NCBI RefSeq assembly: GCF_012927085.1
Contig: NZ_JABBFX010000001.1
Location: 1,860,001-1,924,000, forward strand
Length of the DNA stretch: 64,000 nt
DNA from: Ramlibacter agri
Lineage (GTDB): Bacteria; Pseudomonadota; Gammaproteobacteria; Burkholderiales; Burkholderiaceae_C
Direction: 5' to 3'
Numbering within the stretch: position 1 is the stretch's first letter; each line of letters begins with the position of its first letter. This document shows, piece by piece, positions 1-9,234 of the stretch. A model generated the notes under the pieces. That model searched no databases. It had not been told where the DNA came from and saw nothing but the letters and a program-made list of their open reading frames with translations. The position numbers and the translations under genes are program-made.

Positions 1-252
1 GCCGCGCTCGCCTCCGGCTACATCGCGGGCGCGCACCTGGACGTGTTCGAGCAGGAGCCGCTGCCGGCCGATTCTCCTTTCTGGGACCTGCCCAACGTGC
101 TGGTCTCGCCGCACAACGCCGGCTCCTCTCGCCAATACCGCGAGCGCAGCGTGCGCATGTTCATCGACAACCTGCGCCGCTGGGTGCAGGGCGATGCGCT
201 GAGGCAGGAAGTCGAGACCGACCGCACCTTGCGGACCGCGAGTCCGCCCTGA
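1..252 (+). CDS. D-isomer-specific 2-hydroxyacid dehydrogenase, C-terminal end (partial)
   Basis: The frame is open from the first base of the window and ends at TGA 250-252, so only the last 83 codons are present. The residues AGAHLDVFEQEPLP, then a WDLPNVLVSPHNAG stretch, are the typical C-terminal part of NAD-dependent D-2-hydroxyacid dehydrogenases: the end of the Rossmann domain with the catalytic His of 'PHNAG'. The enzyme interconverts 2-oxoacids and D-2-hydroxyacids in the cytoplasm. The N-terminal catalytic domain and most of the NAD-binding domain lie upstream of the window. An IclR regulator follows after 13 bp and may be cotranscribed. Substrate is not predictable. Confidence 0.85.
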   Translation, partial: AALASGYIAGAHLDVFEQEPLPADSPFWDLPNVLVSPHNAGSSRQYRERSVRMFIDNLRRWVQGDALRQEVETDRTLRTASPP

Positions 253-265
253 GGCCGCGACCTTC

Positions 266-1033
266 ATGCCCACGCCCCGGCCGGTCAACGTCGTGCTGCG
301 CGCGCTGCAGATCCTGCGCGCGCTGAACCGGCAATCCGTCTCCTCGGTCGATGCGGTCCACAAGCACACCGGCATCCCCAAGCCCACCATCGTCCGCCTG
401 CTGCAGACGCTGGAGGCGGACGGGCTGGTGCGCCGCGGGCCGCAGTATTCGTACTACCTGACCTCCGAGGTCAAGACGCTGGCGAGCGGCTACCACAGCG
501 AACCGCGCATCGTCGAAGCCTGTTCGGGCCCCGCCGAGGCGCTGACGCAGGAGCTGAAATGGCCGGCGGCCGTGGCCGTGCAGCAGGGCGACGGCATGGT
601 GGTCCGCTACAGCACCATCCCGCGCTCGCCGCTGTCCTTCTTCCACTCCACCATCAACATGCGCCTGAGCCTGGTGTCGCAGGCACTGGGCCGCGCCTAC
701 CTGGCTTTCTGCGGGCCAACCGAGCAGGAGGCGCTGCTCGAACTGGTGGCGCATGGCGGCAACGAGGACATCGCCGGCCAGGAGCCGGCCATCCGCCGGA
801 TGCTGGCCGAGGTGCGCGAGCGCGGCTACGCGCTGCGCGACCCGCGGGTGCGGCCGGAGTCGTCCACCCTCGGCGTGCCGATCTTCGAAGGCCCGCGCGT
901 GGTGGCCACCCTGGGCCTCACCTGGTTCAGCTCCGCGCTGGACGCGCAGCAAGCCGTGGCGCGCTTCCTGCCGCCGCTGCAGGAAGCGTCGAGCGCGGTC
1001 TCGCGCGCCCTGGCGGGGACGGCGGCCGAATAA
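266..1033 (+). CDS. IclR-family transcriptional regulator
   Basis: The 255-residue length is normal for the family. Residues about 8-60 form the winged helix-turn-helix (SVDAVHKHTGIPKPTIVRLL is the recognition part), and residues about 75-250 are the effector-binding IclR domain (ends with 'REGxxPLxxS'-type regions such as PESSTLGVPIFEG). IclR proteins often control aromatic and acetate catabolism, acting as repressor or activator. It follows the hydroxyacid dehydrogenase by 13 bp and precedes a catabolic gene region, so it is one of two local candidates (with the LysR protein at 10340) to control the shared promoters described here. The ATG at 266 is the first in frame after the upstream stop. 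Confidence 0.92.
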   Translation: MPTPRPVNVVLRALQILRALNRQSVSSVDAVHKHTGIPKPTIVRLLQTLEADGLVRRGPQYSYYLTSEVKTLASGYHSEPRIVEACSGPAEALTQELKWPAAVAVQQGDGMVVRYSTIPRSPLSFFHSTINMRLSLVSQALGRAYLAFCGPTEQEALLELVAHGGNEDIAGQEPAIRRMLAEVRERGYALRDPRVRPESSTLGVPIFEGPRVVATLGLTWFSSALDAQQAVARFLPPLQEASSAVSRALAGTAAE

Positions 1034-1038
1034 AGAAA

Positions 1039-1068
1039 GTCACGGGGCGGGAGGGCCCGCGCCGTGAC
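1039..1068 (+). terminator. GC-rich stem-loop after the IclR gene
   Basis: GTCACGG (1039-1045) pairs with CCGTGAC (1062-1068), with further pairing inside. It begins 5 nt after the IclR stop codon. There is no clear T-tract, so it is a possible terminator rather than a certain one. Confidence 0.4.
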
Positions 1069-1107
1069 CGAAGGTTTGGCAACTGCGTCGAACAGGAGAA
1101 AGTCGAC

Positions 1108-1125
1108 ACTGTTATTTTATACAGT
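1108..1125. promoter_or_regulatory. AT-rich inverted repeat, possible operator
   Basis: ACTGT (1108-1112) and ACAGT (1121-1125) flank the 8-bp AT-rich core TATTTTAT. Such an AT-rich palindrome stands out in this GC-rich DNA. It lies 36 bp upstream of the shared box at 1161, in the position where an activator of the VOC gene could bind. The binding protein is unknown; IclR is a candidate by proximity only. Confidence 0.4.
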
Positions 1126-1160
1126 TATTGCGATGCTGCCAAGCGATCAGCGCAGCGAAT

Positions 1161-1199
1161 CTGGCATCTTCCGGCTATCGCTGCCGCTGACTAGCATCC
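1161..1199 (+). promoter_or_regulatory. Shared catabolic promoter, copy 1 (VOC gene)
   Basis: The box CTGGCATCT (1161-1169) is followed by exactly 21 nt and then CTAGCATCC (1191-1199), whose TAGCAT (1192-1197) reads as a -10 hexamer. The same box and spacing occur at five other promoters of the first 22 kb. The start codon is about 40 nt downstream with a GAGGAG ribosome site. Confidence 0.6.
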
Positions 1200-1236
1200 C
1201 TCCACGCCCGCGCGCCGCGCGCATCGAGGAGCGAGC

Positions 1237-1818
1237 ATGCCCGATTCCATCCGTCCGAAGACCTTCGCCCACATCGTCTACCGCACCTACCGCTTCCAGG
1301 AAATGCTGGACTGGTACGTGACGGTGTTCGACGGCAAGATCCAGTACCGCAACCCCGTCATCGCCTTCGTCACCTACGACGACGAGCACCACCGCGTCGC
1401 CCTGCTGAACCTGGGCATCATCAAGGGCGAGTCCGATGCCCGCGTGCCGCGCGGCCAGCCGGGAGTCGACCACGTGGCCTACGGCTACCGGGGACTCACC
1501 GAACTCCTGGACAAGTACACGGAGCTGAAGGCCAAGGGCATCCTCCCTTACTGGGCCATCCACCACGGCATCACGGTGTCGATGTACTACGCCGACCCCG
1601 ACGGCAACCAGATGGAGTTCCAGGCGGACTGCTTCCCCACCAACGACGACGCCAACGCCTTCATGTACGGCCCGCATTTCGAGACCAACCCCATCGGCGT
1701 GGAGTTCGACCCCGAGGCGCTGCTGGCGAAGCTGCGTGCGGGTACGCCCGAATCCGAGCTGCTGCCGCGGCGCGAGCACCTGCCGGTGTCCGGCATCCGC
1801 GGCTCGCTGATGGCCTGA
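1237..1818 (+). CDS. VOC-superfamily (glyoxalase/extradiol-dioxygenase-like) protein
   Basis: A 193-residue cytoplasmic protein with two beta-alpha-beta3 units. Candidate metal ligands of a vicinal-oxygen-chelate site are His12 (FAHIVY), His79 (GVDHVAYGY) and Glu128 (NQMEFQ). The pattern PDGNQMEFQ is typical of biphenyl-2,3-diol dioxygenase-like and related single-subunit VOC enzymes. A role in aromatic ring cleavage or an isomerase/hydrolase step is an inference from neighbours. A GAGGAG ribosome site precedes ATG 1237. The gene ends 7 bp from the oppositely oriented livF, with no terminator visible between them. It is preceded by copy 1 of the shared promoter. Confidence 0.85.
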   Translation: MPDSIRPKTFAHIVYRTYRFQEMLDWYVTVFDGKIQYRNPVIAFVTYDDEHHRVALLNLGIIKGESDARVPRGQPGVDHVAYGYRGLTELLDKYTELKAKGILPYWAIHHGITVSMYYADPDGNQMEFQADCFPTNDDANAFMYGPHFETNPIGVEFDPEALLAKLRAGTPESELLPRREHLPVSGIRGSLMA

Positions 1819-1825
1819 GGCGGCG

Positions 1826-2529
<704 letters not shown>

Positions 2530-2533
<4 letters not shown>

Positions 2534-3285
2534 AGCACTTCCTCCTGCTCGCCCAGGTAGGCGAGCTTCACTTCGCGGTCTTCGCGGATGGCCGCGGGCG
2601 TACCGGTGGCGATGCCGCGGCCGTATACCAGCACCGTGATGCGGTCGGCCAGCGCGAACACCGCGTCCATGTCGTGTTCCACCAGCACCATGGCGTGCTT
2701 GCCGCGCAAGGTGTGCAGCAACTCCACCATCTCCGCCGATTCCTTCTGGCTCATGCCGGCCATCGGTTCGTCCAGCAGCAGCAGCTTCGGTTGCAGCGCG
2801 AGGGTCATCGCCAGTTCCAGCTGCCGGCGCGCGCCATGCGCGAGCGCGGCGACCCGTGTCGCGTGTTGCGCGTCGAGGCCCACCTGTTGCAGCAGCGCGT
2901 GCGCCGGTTCCAGCAGCGTGCGATCGCCCAGCACCGGGCGGAAGAAGCCGTAGCTGCGGCCGCTGGCGCTCTGCACCGCCAGCATCACGTTCTGCAGCAC
3001 GGTGAACTCGGGAAACACCGAAGTGATCTGGTAGCTGCGCGCCATGCCGGCGCGCACGCGCTGCTGGATGGGCTGGCGCACGACCTCGGCGCCGTCGAAG
3101 ACGATCGAGCCTTCGCTCGGTTGCAGCTCGCCGGACAGCTGGTTGATCAGCGTGGTCTTGCCGGCGCCGTTGGGCCCGATGATGGCGTGCAGCTCGCCGG
3201 GCGCCACGTCCAGGTCGAAGTGGTCGGTGACCAGCAGGCCGCCGAAGCGCTTCACCAGCCCGCGGACTTGCAGCAATGGGCTCAT
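2530..3285 (-). CDS. livG: Branched-chain amino-acid-type ABC transporter ATP-binding protein (LivG-like)
   Basis: A 251-residue ATPase. Walker A is GPNGAGKTT, and the Walker B region is KLLLLDEPMAGMS. The C-terminal VLVYGRGIATGTP stretch, with the extra C-terminal helix EVKLAYLG, is characteristic of LivG. I chose ATG 3285, which overlaps the livM stop as ATGA; the frame is open further upstream but that stretch is antisense noise inside livM. The signature motif is weak: the position usually holding LSGGxxQ reads AHGARRQLELA, as often seen in LivG proteins. It pairs with LivF on the LivH/LivM membrane dimer. Confidence 0.93.
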
Positions 3286-4319
3286 GGCTTGGCCTCCTCG
3301 CGCTCCACCAGCCAGCCGTACAGGCCCTGCTTCATGCACACCGTGACGACGATGGCCAGCAGGCCCAGCACGCCCAGCCAGTGCGTCTTCATCAGTTCGT
3401 CGGCCGCCGCGGGCAGGCCCCAGCCGCCGGAGGACAGCAGTTCCTCCAGCGCCAGCCAGACGATGGCCCCGACGACCGGGCCGAACAGGGTGCCGACGCC
3501 GCCCAGCACGATCATCACGATGAGGTCCCCCGACACTGCCCATTGCATGTAGGAAGGCGAGACGAACAGCGTGAGGTTCGCCAGCAGCATGCCGGCCAGC
3601 ACGCAGACCAGCGCCGAGATCACGTAGGCCACCAATCTGGCGCGTACGGTGCCGAAACCCAGCGCGCGCATGCGGCGCTCGTTGGCCTTGCAGCCTTGCA
3701 GCACCATGCCGAAGCGCGCGCGCAGCAGGCGGTGGAAGGCGAACAGCGTGGCCATCAGCACGGCGAAGATGACGTAGTAGAAGACCGCGTCATTGGACAG
3801 GTCGATCGCGCCGAACTGGCTGCGCGCCGGCAAGGCACGGCCGTCGTCGCCGCCGTACTGCTTCAGGCCGACGGCGACGAAATACATCATCTGCGCGAAG
3901 GCCAGCGTGATCATGATGAAGGCGAGGCCGCTCACGCGCAGGCAGACCAGGCCGATCACAGTCGCAAGCACCGCACCTGCGAGCAGGCCCACTGCCAGGT
4001 GCGCCCAGCCGCTCGTGATGCCGTGGAAGGAGAGGATGCCTACCGCATAGGCCCCGACGCCGATGTAGAGCGCATGGCCGAAGCTGGCCATGCCGCCGAA
4101 GCCGACGATGAGGTTCAGGCCCAGCGCCGCGAGCGCGAAGACCATCATGCGCGACACAAGCGTCAGGTAATAGGGCTGGCCGGCCCATTGGGCCAGCAGC
4201 GGCACCGCGGCCAGCAGCGCGATGAGAAGCGTCGCCGCGAGCACGCGCATCGAAGGCAGGGTGCGCGAATGTAGCGGAAGCGCGAGCGGCGCGGTGAGGA
4301 CGGCGTGCGGCTTATCCAT
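3282..4319 (-). CDS. livM: Branched-chain amino-acid-type ABC transporter permease (LivM-like)
   Basis: A 345-residue integral membrane permease with about ten hydrophobic segments. The LNLIVGFGGMASFGHALYIG stretch near residue 50 and the VIVLGGVGTLFGPVVGA stretch (as MIVLGGVGTLFGP) near residue 270 are hallmark LivM motifs. The start overlaps the end of livH by 8 nt and the stop overlaps livG by 4 nt, implying translational coupling. It forms the inner-membrane pore with LivH. Confidence 0.92.
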   Translation of the reverse strand: MDKPHAVLTAPLALPLHSRTLPSMRVLAATLLIALLAAVPLLAQWAGQPYYLTLVSRMMVFALAALGLNLIVGFGGMASFGHALYIGVGAYAVGILSFHGITSGWAHLAVGLLAGAVLATVIGLVCLRVSGLAFIMITLAFAQMMYFVAVGLKQYGGDDGRALPARSQFGAIDLSNDAVFYYVIFAVLMATLFAFHRLLRARFGMVLQGCKANERRMRALGFGTVRARLVAYVISALVCVLAGMLLANLTLFVSPSYMQWAVSGDLIVMIVLGGVGTLFGPVVGAIVWLALEELLSSGGWGLPAAADELMKTHWLGVLGLLAIVVTVCMKQGLYGWLVEREEAKP

Positions 4320-5235
4320 GCTTCACCGGAAAGAGTCCCGCGGGCCGGACGGCCAGCACCACGGCCATGAGGAGGTAGATCAGCATCGAGGCGAGCGCCG
4401 GCCCGGCGTTCTGCGCGAACGAGCGTTCGGCCACTTCGCGCAGCAGGCCGGGCAGGAAGGCGCGGCCCACGGTGTCGGCGATGCCGACGATCAGGGCGCC
4501 GTAGAAGGCGCCGCGAATGGAGCCGATGCCGCCGGTGATCAGCACCACCAGCGCCAGGATCAGGATCGGCTCGCCCATGCCGGGCTGCACCGTGAGGATC
4601 GGGCCGGCCATCAAGCCGGCGAGGCCGGCCAAGGCCGCGCCGACTGCGAACACCAACCCGCTCACCAGCGCCGTGTCGACGCCCAGCGCGGAGAGCATCT
4701 GTGCATCCGAGGCGCCGGCGCGAATCAGCATGCCCGCGCGGGTGCGATGGATCACCAGGTAAAGCAGCGCGCCCACCACCAGTCCCACCGCGATGATCGC
4801 GAGGCGGTAGACGGGGTAGGCCAGCCCGAACAGCGGGATCGTTCCCGCCAGCGCCTCGGGCACGTTCATGAAGACCGGCGACTGGCCCCAGGTGTAGCGG
4901 GCGACCTCGTTGAACACCAGGATCGCGCCGAAGGTGCCCAGCACCTGGTACAGGTGGTCGCGTTCGTAGAGGCGCGCGAGCACGACGCGTTCGAGCAGCA
5001 CGCCCAGCACCAGCGTGCCCGCGATGGCAGCCACCCCGGCCAGCAGGAAGGATTGCGTCGCGCCATAGGCCGCGGCCGCGAAGTAGGCGCCCATCATGAA
5101 CAGCGAGCCGTGCGCCAGGTTCACGAAGTTCATGATGCCCAGCACCAGCGTGAGCCCGGCGGACAGCAGGAACAGCAGCACGCCGAGCTGGAAGCCGTTG
5201 AGGGCCTGGGCCAGCAGAAGGGAAGCGCTCATCAT
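4312..5235 (-). CDS. livH: Branched-chain amino-acid-type ABC transporter permease (LivH-like)
   Basis: A 307-residue permease with about eight membrane segments. GIMNFVNLAHGSLFMMGAY near residue 35 and GGIGSIRGAFYGALIVG near residue 230 are LivH signatures. The start is ATG ATG at 5235/5232; the first ATG overlaps the TGA of the alcohol dehydrogenase gene, so the enzyme genes and the permease are coupled. The open frame extends far upstream but only as a shadow of the dehydrogenase gene. Confidence 0.92.
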   Translation of the reverse strand: MMSASLLLAQALNGFQLGVLLFLLSAGLTLVLGIMNFVNLAHGSLFMMGAYFAAAAYGATQSFLLAGVAAIAGTLVLGVLLERVVLARLYERDHLYQVLGTFGAILVFNEVARYTWGQSPVFMNVPEALAGTIPLFGLAYPVYRLAIIAVGLVVGALLYLVIHRTRAGMLIRAGASDAQMLSALGVDTALVSGLVFAVGAALAGLAGLMAGPILTVQPGMGEPILILALVVLITGGIGSIRGAFYGALIVGIADTVGRAFLPGLLREVAERSFAQNAGPALASMLIYLLMAVVLAVRPAGLFPVKHG

Positions 5236-6359
5236 GCTTCTCCTTGCAGCGAGCGGGCGAAGAAGGATGCGTACTGCGCGGCATCCGGGCGATGCGGCGC
5301 GGAGAGGTTGAAATGGCTGCGTTGCGCGGCCGCGGCCAGCGCCTGCACGTCGCGCGCTTCGTAGCCCAGTTCGCCAAGGGTGGCCGGCAGGCCCAGTTCG
5401 CGCATCAATGCGGCGACGGCCTGGGCCAGTGAAGTTCCCACGCTCAGCCCGAAGGCGGTGGAGACAGTGGCCATGCGTTCGGGAACGCGTTGTGCCGTTG
5501 CGTCCAGCGTCGCCACCAGCCCGATGCCGCTCAGCACGCCGTGGTGGAAGCCCTGGTCGCTGCAGCTCAGCGCGATCGCATGCGCCGGGCCGAGGCCCAT
5601 GCCGATGGCGACACCGCCGGCGTAGGCCGCGAGCATCATCTCCTGGCGCGCTGCGACGTCCGCGCGGTCGGCGACGGCGCGCCGCAGGTGCCGCGCAATG
5701 CGCGTGATCCCGTCCAGCGCGATCGCCTTGCCCAGCGGCTGCTCGCGCTCGGACAGGTAGCCTTCGATGCAATGCGACAGCGCGTCGATGCCGGTGGCAG
5801 CCGCAAGGCGGGGCGGCAGGCTCGCCGTCAAGTCGGGGTCCAGCACGGCGAGGCGCGGCACGAGGTGACGGGAGTTCATGCCGACCGAAGCCGTCGTCGC
5901 ATCGGGATGGAGGCCGGCGGAAGGAGAGGCTTCGCTGCCGGTCCCCGCGGTCGTGGGGATCGCGACCAGCGGCGCTCCTGGCCCGTGCACTGCGTTCGGC
6001 ACGCCGGCGTAGTCCGCGACCGATCCGGCGTTGGTCGCCAGCAGCGCGACCAGCTTCGCCGTGTCGATCACCGAACCGCCGCCGACGGCGACGACGCCGT
6101 CGCAATCGGCGCGCGCGTACAGCGCGGCGGCGGCATCGACGTCGGCGAACAACGGGTTCTCGGTGACGGCGTCGAACAGCACGGAGGCGACGCCGCAGGC
6201 CTCGGCGACGCGCGCAGCGACTCCTGCCGCGACCAGGCCACGATCCGTCATCAGCAGCGGCCGGCGCATGCCCAGCGCCTGCAGTTCACCGGGCAGGGCG
6301 GCGATGGCGCCGGCCGCGCAAAGCGTCCGCGGCAGGTGCAGTGCGGTGAGCGCGTTCAT
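5232..6359 (-). CDS. Iron-containing (group III) alcohol dehydrogenase
   Basis: A 375-residue NAD(P)-dependent oxidoreductase of the Fe-ADH/maleylacetate reductase superfamily. VGGGSVIDTAK is the nucleotide-binding motif and IPTTAGTGSEA follows. The metal ligands appear intact: Asp and His in GIDALSHCIEG, and His residues in GPAHAIAL and GFHHGVLSG. The intact metal site argues for a true metal-dependent alcohol dehydrogenase rather than a metal-free maleylacetate reductase, but that alternative remains possible in an aromatic gene region. ATG 6359 overlaps the TGA of the aldehyde dehydrogenase gene (ATGA). Together the two enzymes could interconvert an alcohol, aldehyde and acid derived from the imported substrate. 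Confidence 0.88.
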   Translation of the reverse strand: MNALTALHLPRTLCAAGAIAALPGELQALGMRRPLLMTDRGLVAAGVAARVAEACGVASVLFDAVTENPLFADVDAAAALYARADCDGVVAVGGGSVIDTAKLVALLATNAGSVADYAGVPNAVHGPGAPLVAIPTTAGTGSEASPSAGLHPDATTASVGMNSRHLVPRLAVLDPDLTASLPPRLAAATGIDALSHCIEGYLSEREQPLGKAIALDGITRIARHLRRAVADRADVAARQEMMLAAYAGGVAIGMGLGPAHAIALSCSDQGFHHGVLSGIGLVATLDATAQRVPERMATVSTAFGLSVGTSLAQAVAALMRELGLPATLGELGYEARDVQALAAAAQRSHFNLSAPHRPDAAQYASFFARSLQGEA

Positions 6360-7831
6360 AGGGGGTACTTGCGCTGGTCGCGGCTGACCGTCACCAGGTT
6401 CAGGTCGGTGAAGGTGTCGATGGCCCAGCGGCCGAAGCGCGCCCAGCCGCTGTCCTTGACGCCGCCGAAGGGGATCTGCGGCTCGCCGCCCATGGTGGGC
6501 CCGTTGACGTTGACCATGCCGGCCTGCACCTGGCCACCCAGCGTGATGCCTTTCCAGACGTCGGCCGTCATGATCGAAGCCGACAGGCCATAGGCCGTGG
6601 CGTTGGCCACCTCCACCGCCTGCTGCTCGTCGTCGAAGGCTTCGACCAGCACCACCGGCCCGAACACTTCCTCGCAGTGGATGGGCGCATCGGCCGGCAC
6701 GTCGACCAGCACGGTCGGCGCGAAGCAGCGACCCTTTGCTGTCCCTCCAGCCAGCACGCGCGCACCCAGGGCCACGGCTTGGTCGACGCCTTGCCGCACC
6801 TTGGCGAGCGCCTGGTCGTTGATCAGCGGGCCGATCTTCGTCGCCGGGTCCGCGGGGTCGCCCGGCTCCAGCGCCTTCACGCGCGGGACGAAGCGCTCGA
6901 GGAAGGCGTCGAACAGCGAGCGATGCACCAGGATCTTGCGCGTGTTCATGCAGATCTGGCCCTGGTGGAAGAAGGCGGCGAAGACCGCGGTATCGACCGA
7001 ATAGGAAAGGTCCGCATCGGCGCAGACGATCATCGGGTTGTAGCCACCCAGCTCCAGCGCGATGCGCTTCAGGTGCCTGCCCGCGCGTTCGGCCAGCCGC
7101 GCGCCGGTGGCCGAGGAGCCGGTGAAGTTGTACGCGCGTACCTGCGGGCTTTCGAACAGCCGGTCCGCGATGGGACCGACTTCGCCCGGCGCATGCGTGA
7201 CGACGTTCAGCACGCCGGGCGGGAAGCCCGATTCCTGCAGGATCTCCGCCATCAGCAGGCCCGCGCACACCGGCGCGTCTTCCGAAGGCTTCAACACCAC
7301 GGTGTTGCCGCAGGCGAGCGGCGCGACGATGGTACGGAAGCCCAGCGCCAGCGAGCCGTTCCAGGGCGAGATGCCGCACACCACGCCCAGCGGCTTGCGC
7401 ACGGCCATCGCGAACACGCCGGGCGTGTCCGATGGCACGATCTCGCCGCCGGGCAGGTACGGGTAGCCCGCGGCCTGGCGCAGCAGGCCCGTGGCCCACT
7501 GGATCTGGAAGCGCGCGAAGGGCGTGGCGCAACCGGTCTCCAGCGCCATCAGCTGCACCACTTCGTCGGCGCGGCGCTCCAGCACCTGCGCCGCCGCCAG
7601 GAACAGTGCCTGCCTCGCGCGCGCGCCGAGCGCGGCCCAGGCCGGGAAGGCCGCCTGCGCGGCCGCGATGGCGCGCTGCGCGTCCTCGGCGCCGCCGGCG
7701 GGAATCCGCGCGAACACTTCGCCGGAATAAGGGTCCAGGTCCTCGAAGGTCCGGCCCGAGGCGGCGCCCACCCATTCGCCCGCAAGCAGCTGGCGCCAGG
7801 CGCGCGGCTCGCTTCGCATCGTTCGCGTCAT
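6356..7831 (-). CDS. NAD(P)-dependent aldehyde dehydrogenase
   Basis: A 491-residue ALDH-superfamily enzyme. The motifs are GISPWNGSL (Rossmann region), FTGSSATG (cofactor clamp), LELGGYNP (general-base Glu) and GQICMNTRKI (catalytic Cys). The C-terminal PFGGVKDSGWARFG is standard. The family oxidises aldehydes to acids; benzaldehyde/vanillin or salicylaldehyde-like substrates fit the neighbourhood but this is inference. ATG 7831 has a GGGAGAGAG ribosome site, 18 bp after the stop of the binding-protein gene; two later in-frame ATGs (MTRTM..) are less likely. It is coupled to the alcohol dehydrogenase by ATGA. Confidence 0.92.
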   Translation of the reverse strand: MTRTMRSEPRAWRQLLAGEWVGAASGRTFEDLDPYSGEVFARIPAGGAEDAQRAIAAAQAAFPAWAALGARARQALFLAAAQVLERRADEVVQLMALETGCATPFARFQIQWATGLLRQAAGYPYLPGGEIVPSDTPGVFAMAVRKPLGVVCGISPWNGSLALGFRTIVAPLACGNTVVLKPSEDAPVCAGLLMAEILQESGFPPGVLNVVTHAPGEVGPIADRLFESPQVRAYNFTGSSATGARLAERAGRHLKRIALELGGYNPMIVCADADLSYSVDTAVFAAFFHQGQICMNTRKILVHRSLFDAFLERFVPRVKALEPGDPADPATKIGPLINDQALAKVRQGVDQAVALGARVLAGGTAKGRCFAPTVLVDVPADAPIHCEEVFGPVVLVEAFDDEQQAVEVANATAYGLSASIMTADVWKGITLGGQVQAGMVNVNGPTMGGEPQIPFGGVKDSGWARFGRWAIDTFTDLNLVTVSRDQRKYPL

Positions 7832-7848
7832 GTAGCTCTCTCCCGCTC

Positions 7849-9021
7849 TCAATGCATCGCGCATTGCTGGTGGTAGGAGTCCTGGTAGTCCTTCAGCGGC
7901 GTGGCCACCGTTTTCAGGCTCACGCGGCCCCTGGCGTCCTTCGCCACCTCGAAGGCGTACCAGTCGTTGATGGGGAAGTTGTTGTTGTCGAAGCGCAGCT
8001 GGCCGCGCACGGACTTCGTGCTGCCCTGCTTCAGCGCCGCCATGAAGGCTTTCTTGTCGGCGACGTTGCCCTTCACGCGGCCGATCGCCGCATCCAGCAG
8101 CAGCGCGGAGTCGTAGCCCTGCGCGGCGAAGTTGGACGGGATGCGGCCGTACTTCTTCTCGAAGGCTTCGACGAACTGCTTGCTCACCGGGTTGTCGACG
8201 TCCGGGCCCCAGAAGTGCACCGACTGCAGGCCGATCGCAGAGTCCTTCAGGGCCGGCAGGGTCAGGCCGTCGGCCATGCCCACCGTCAGCAGCGGCAGCG
8301 TCTTCAGCAGGCCGGCCTGCTGGTACTGGCGGATGAAGTTGACGCCGCCGCTCGGCACGAAGGCGAACACGGCGTCGGGCTTGGCCGCGGCGATCTGCGT
8401 CAGTTCCGCCGAGAAGTCCGGTTGCGTCACGCCGGGATAGATCTCGTCGACGATGGTGCCCTTGTAGAAGCGCTTGAAGCCGTTGATGGCGTCCTTGCCG
8501 GCCTGGTAGTTGGACGCCACCAGCAGCATGCGCTTGTAGCCCTTGTCGGTGGCGTACTTGCCCGCGGCCTCGGCCCAGCTGTCGTTCTGCCACGAGGAGA
8601 TGAAGCGATAGGGCGAGCACCCCGTGCCGGCCAGCTCGGACGGGCCCGCGTTGGCGCCGACCAGGAACACCTGCTTCTCGGCGATCGGCCGCTGCACGGC
8701 CATCATCACGTTGGAGCCGGCGACGCCGGTGATGATGGAGACCTTGTCCTTCTCGATCAGCTTCTGCGCCAGCTGCGTGGCCACCTCGGGCTTGAACTGG
8801 TCGTCGTTCTTCAGGATCTCCACGGGCACGCCGCCCAGCTTGCCGCCGGCCTGCTCCACGCCCAGCATGAAGCCATCGTACATGTCCTGACCCAGCGGGC
8901 CGATGGGGCCCGAGAAGGTGGTGAGGTAGCCGATCTTCAGCGGCTCCTGCGCGGCCGCGGCGCCGGCGAGGAAGGTGCCCGCGAGCGCGAGCACGGCGAT
9001 GGTCTTGCGTGCGTTGAACAC
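7849..9021 (-). CDS. Periplasmic branched-chain amino-acid-type substrate-binding protein (LivK-like)
   Basis: A 390-residue receptor for the LivHMGF transporter. It starts at GTG 9021, 8 nt after AGGAGAC, giving a Sec signal peptide (VFNARKTIAVLALAG, then cleavage after AAAAQ). KIGYLTTFSGPIGPLGQD is the typical first strand and loop of family-1-fold HAAT receptors, and WAEAAGKYATDKGYKRMLL is the interdomain region. It is first in the seven-gene unit and is preceded by copy 5 of the shared promoter. The ligand is probably an aromatic or other carboxylic acid used by the neighbouring enzymes. Confidence 0.92.
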   Translation of the reverse strand: MFNARKTIAVLALAGTFLAGAAAAQEPLKIGYLTTFSGPIGPLGQDMYDGFMLGVEQAGGKLGGVPVEILKNDDQFKPEVATQLAQKLIEKDKVSIITGVAGSNVMMAVQRPIAEKQVFLVGANAGPSELAGTGCSPYRFISSWQNDSWAEAAGKYATDKGYKRMLLVASNYQAGKDAINGFKRFYKGTIVDEIYPGVTQPDFSAELTQIAAAKPDAVFAFVPSGGVNFIRQYQQAGLLKTLPLLTVGMADGLTLPALKDSAIGLQSVHFWGPDVDNPVSKQFVEAFEKKYGRIPSNFAAQGYDSALLLDAAIGRVKGNVADKKAFMAALKQGSTKSVRGQLRFDNNNFPINDWYAFEVAKDARGRVSLKTVATPLKDYQDSYHQQCAMH

Positions 9022-9054
9022 GTTTTGTCTCCTGAGGGGTTCCAGTCGGGCGCC

Positions 9055-9091
9055 AGCGTAGTCCTGGCGAGCAATGCGCAGAAGATGCTGA
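9055..9091 (-). promoter_or_regulatory. Shared catabolic promoter, copy 5 (liv/dehydrogenase operon)
   Basis: On the minus strand TCAGCATCT (9091-9083) is followed by 21 nt and CTACGCT (9061-9055); TACGCT fits a -10 hexamer. Six of nine box positions match the YTGSCATCT consensus strictly plus the invariant CATCT core. The GTG start is 33 nt downstream. Confidence 0.55.
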
Positions 9092-9175
9092 AATGGCCGC
9101 GCCGATACCGGCGCGGCATCAGTCCCCAGCGCGTCTGGCGCCTGTTCCAGACGGATCTTCGTCAAGGAATTCACT

Positions 9176-9215
9176 TGGTATACCAGTTGACTACCAGGGG
9201 CGCGCCGACTACCAT
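9176..9215 (+). promoter_or_regulatory. Sigma70-type promoter of the lipoprotein gene with adjoining palindrome
   Basis: TTGACT (9187-9192) and TACCAT (9210-9215) are separated by 17 bp. The perfect 10-bp palindrome TGGTATACCA (9176-9185) ends one base before the -35 element. TGGT-N2-ACCA resembles GntR/FadR-type half-sites, so a repressor or activator could act here. The gene's ribosome site GGAGG and ATG follow at 9226-9235. Confidence 0.6.
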
Positions 9216-9234
9216 CCAGGCGAACGGAGGGAGC

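Noticed and set aside
5232..6359. Maleylacetate reductase
   Set aside because: The metal ligands of Fe-type alcohol dehydrogenases appear intact and no intradiol dioxygenase is nearby; kept only as an alternative.
5232..7775. Fusion of alcohol dehydrogenase with an upstream 470-residue domain
   Set aside because: The upstream part is the shifted frame of the aldehyde dehydrogenase; the ATGA overlap at 6359 gives the true start.
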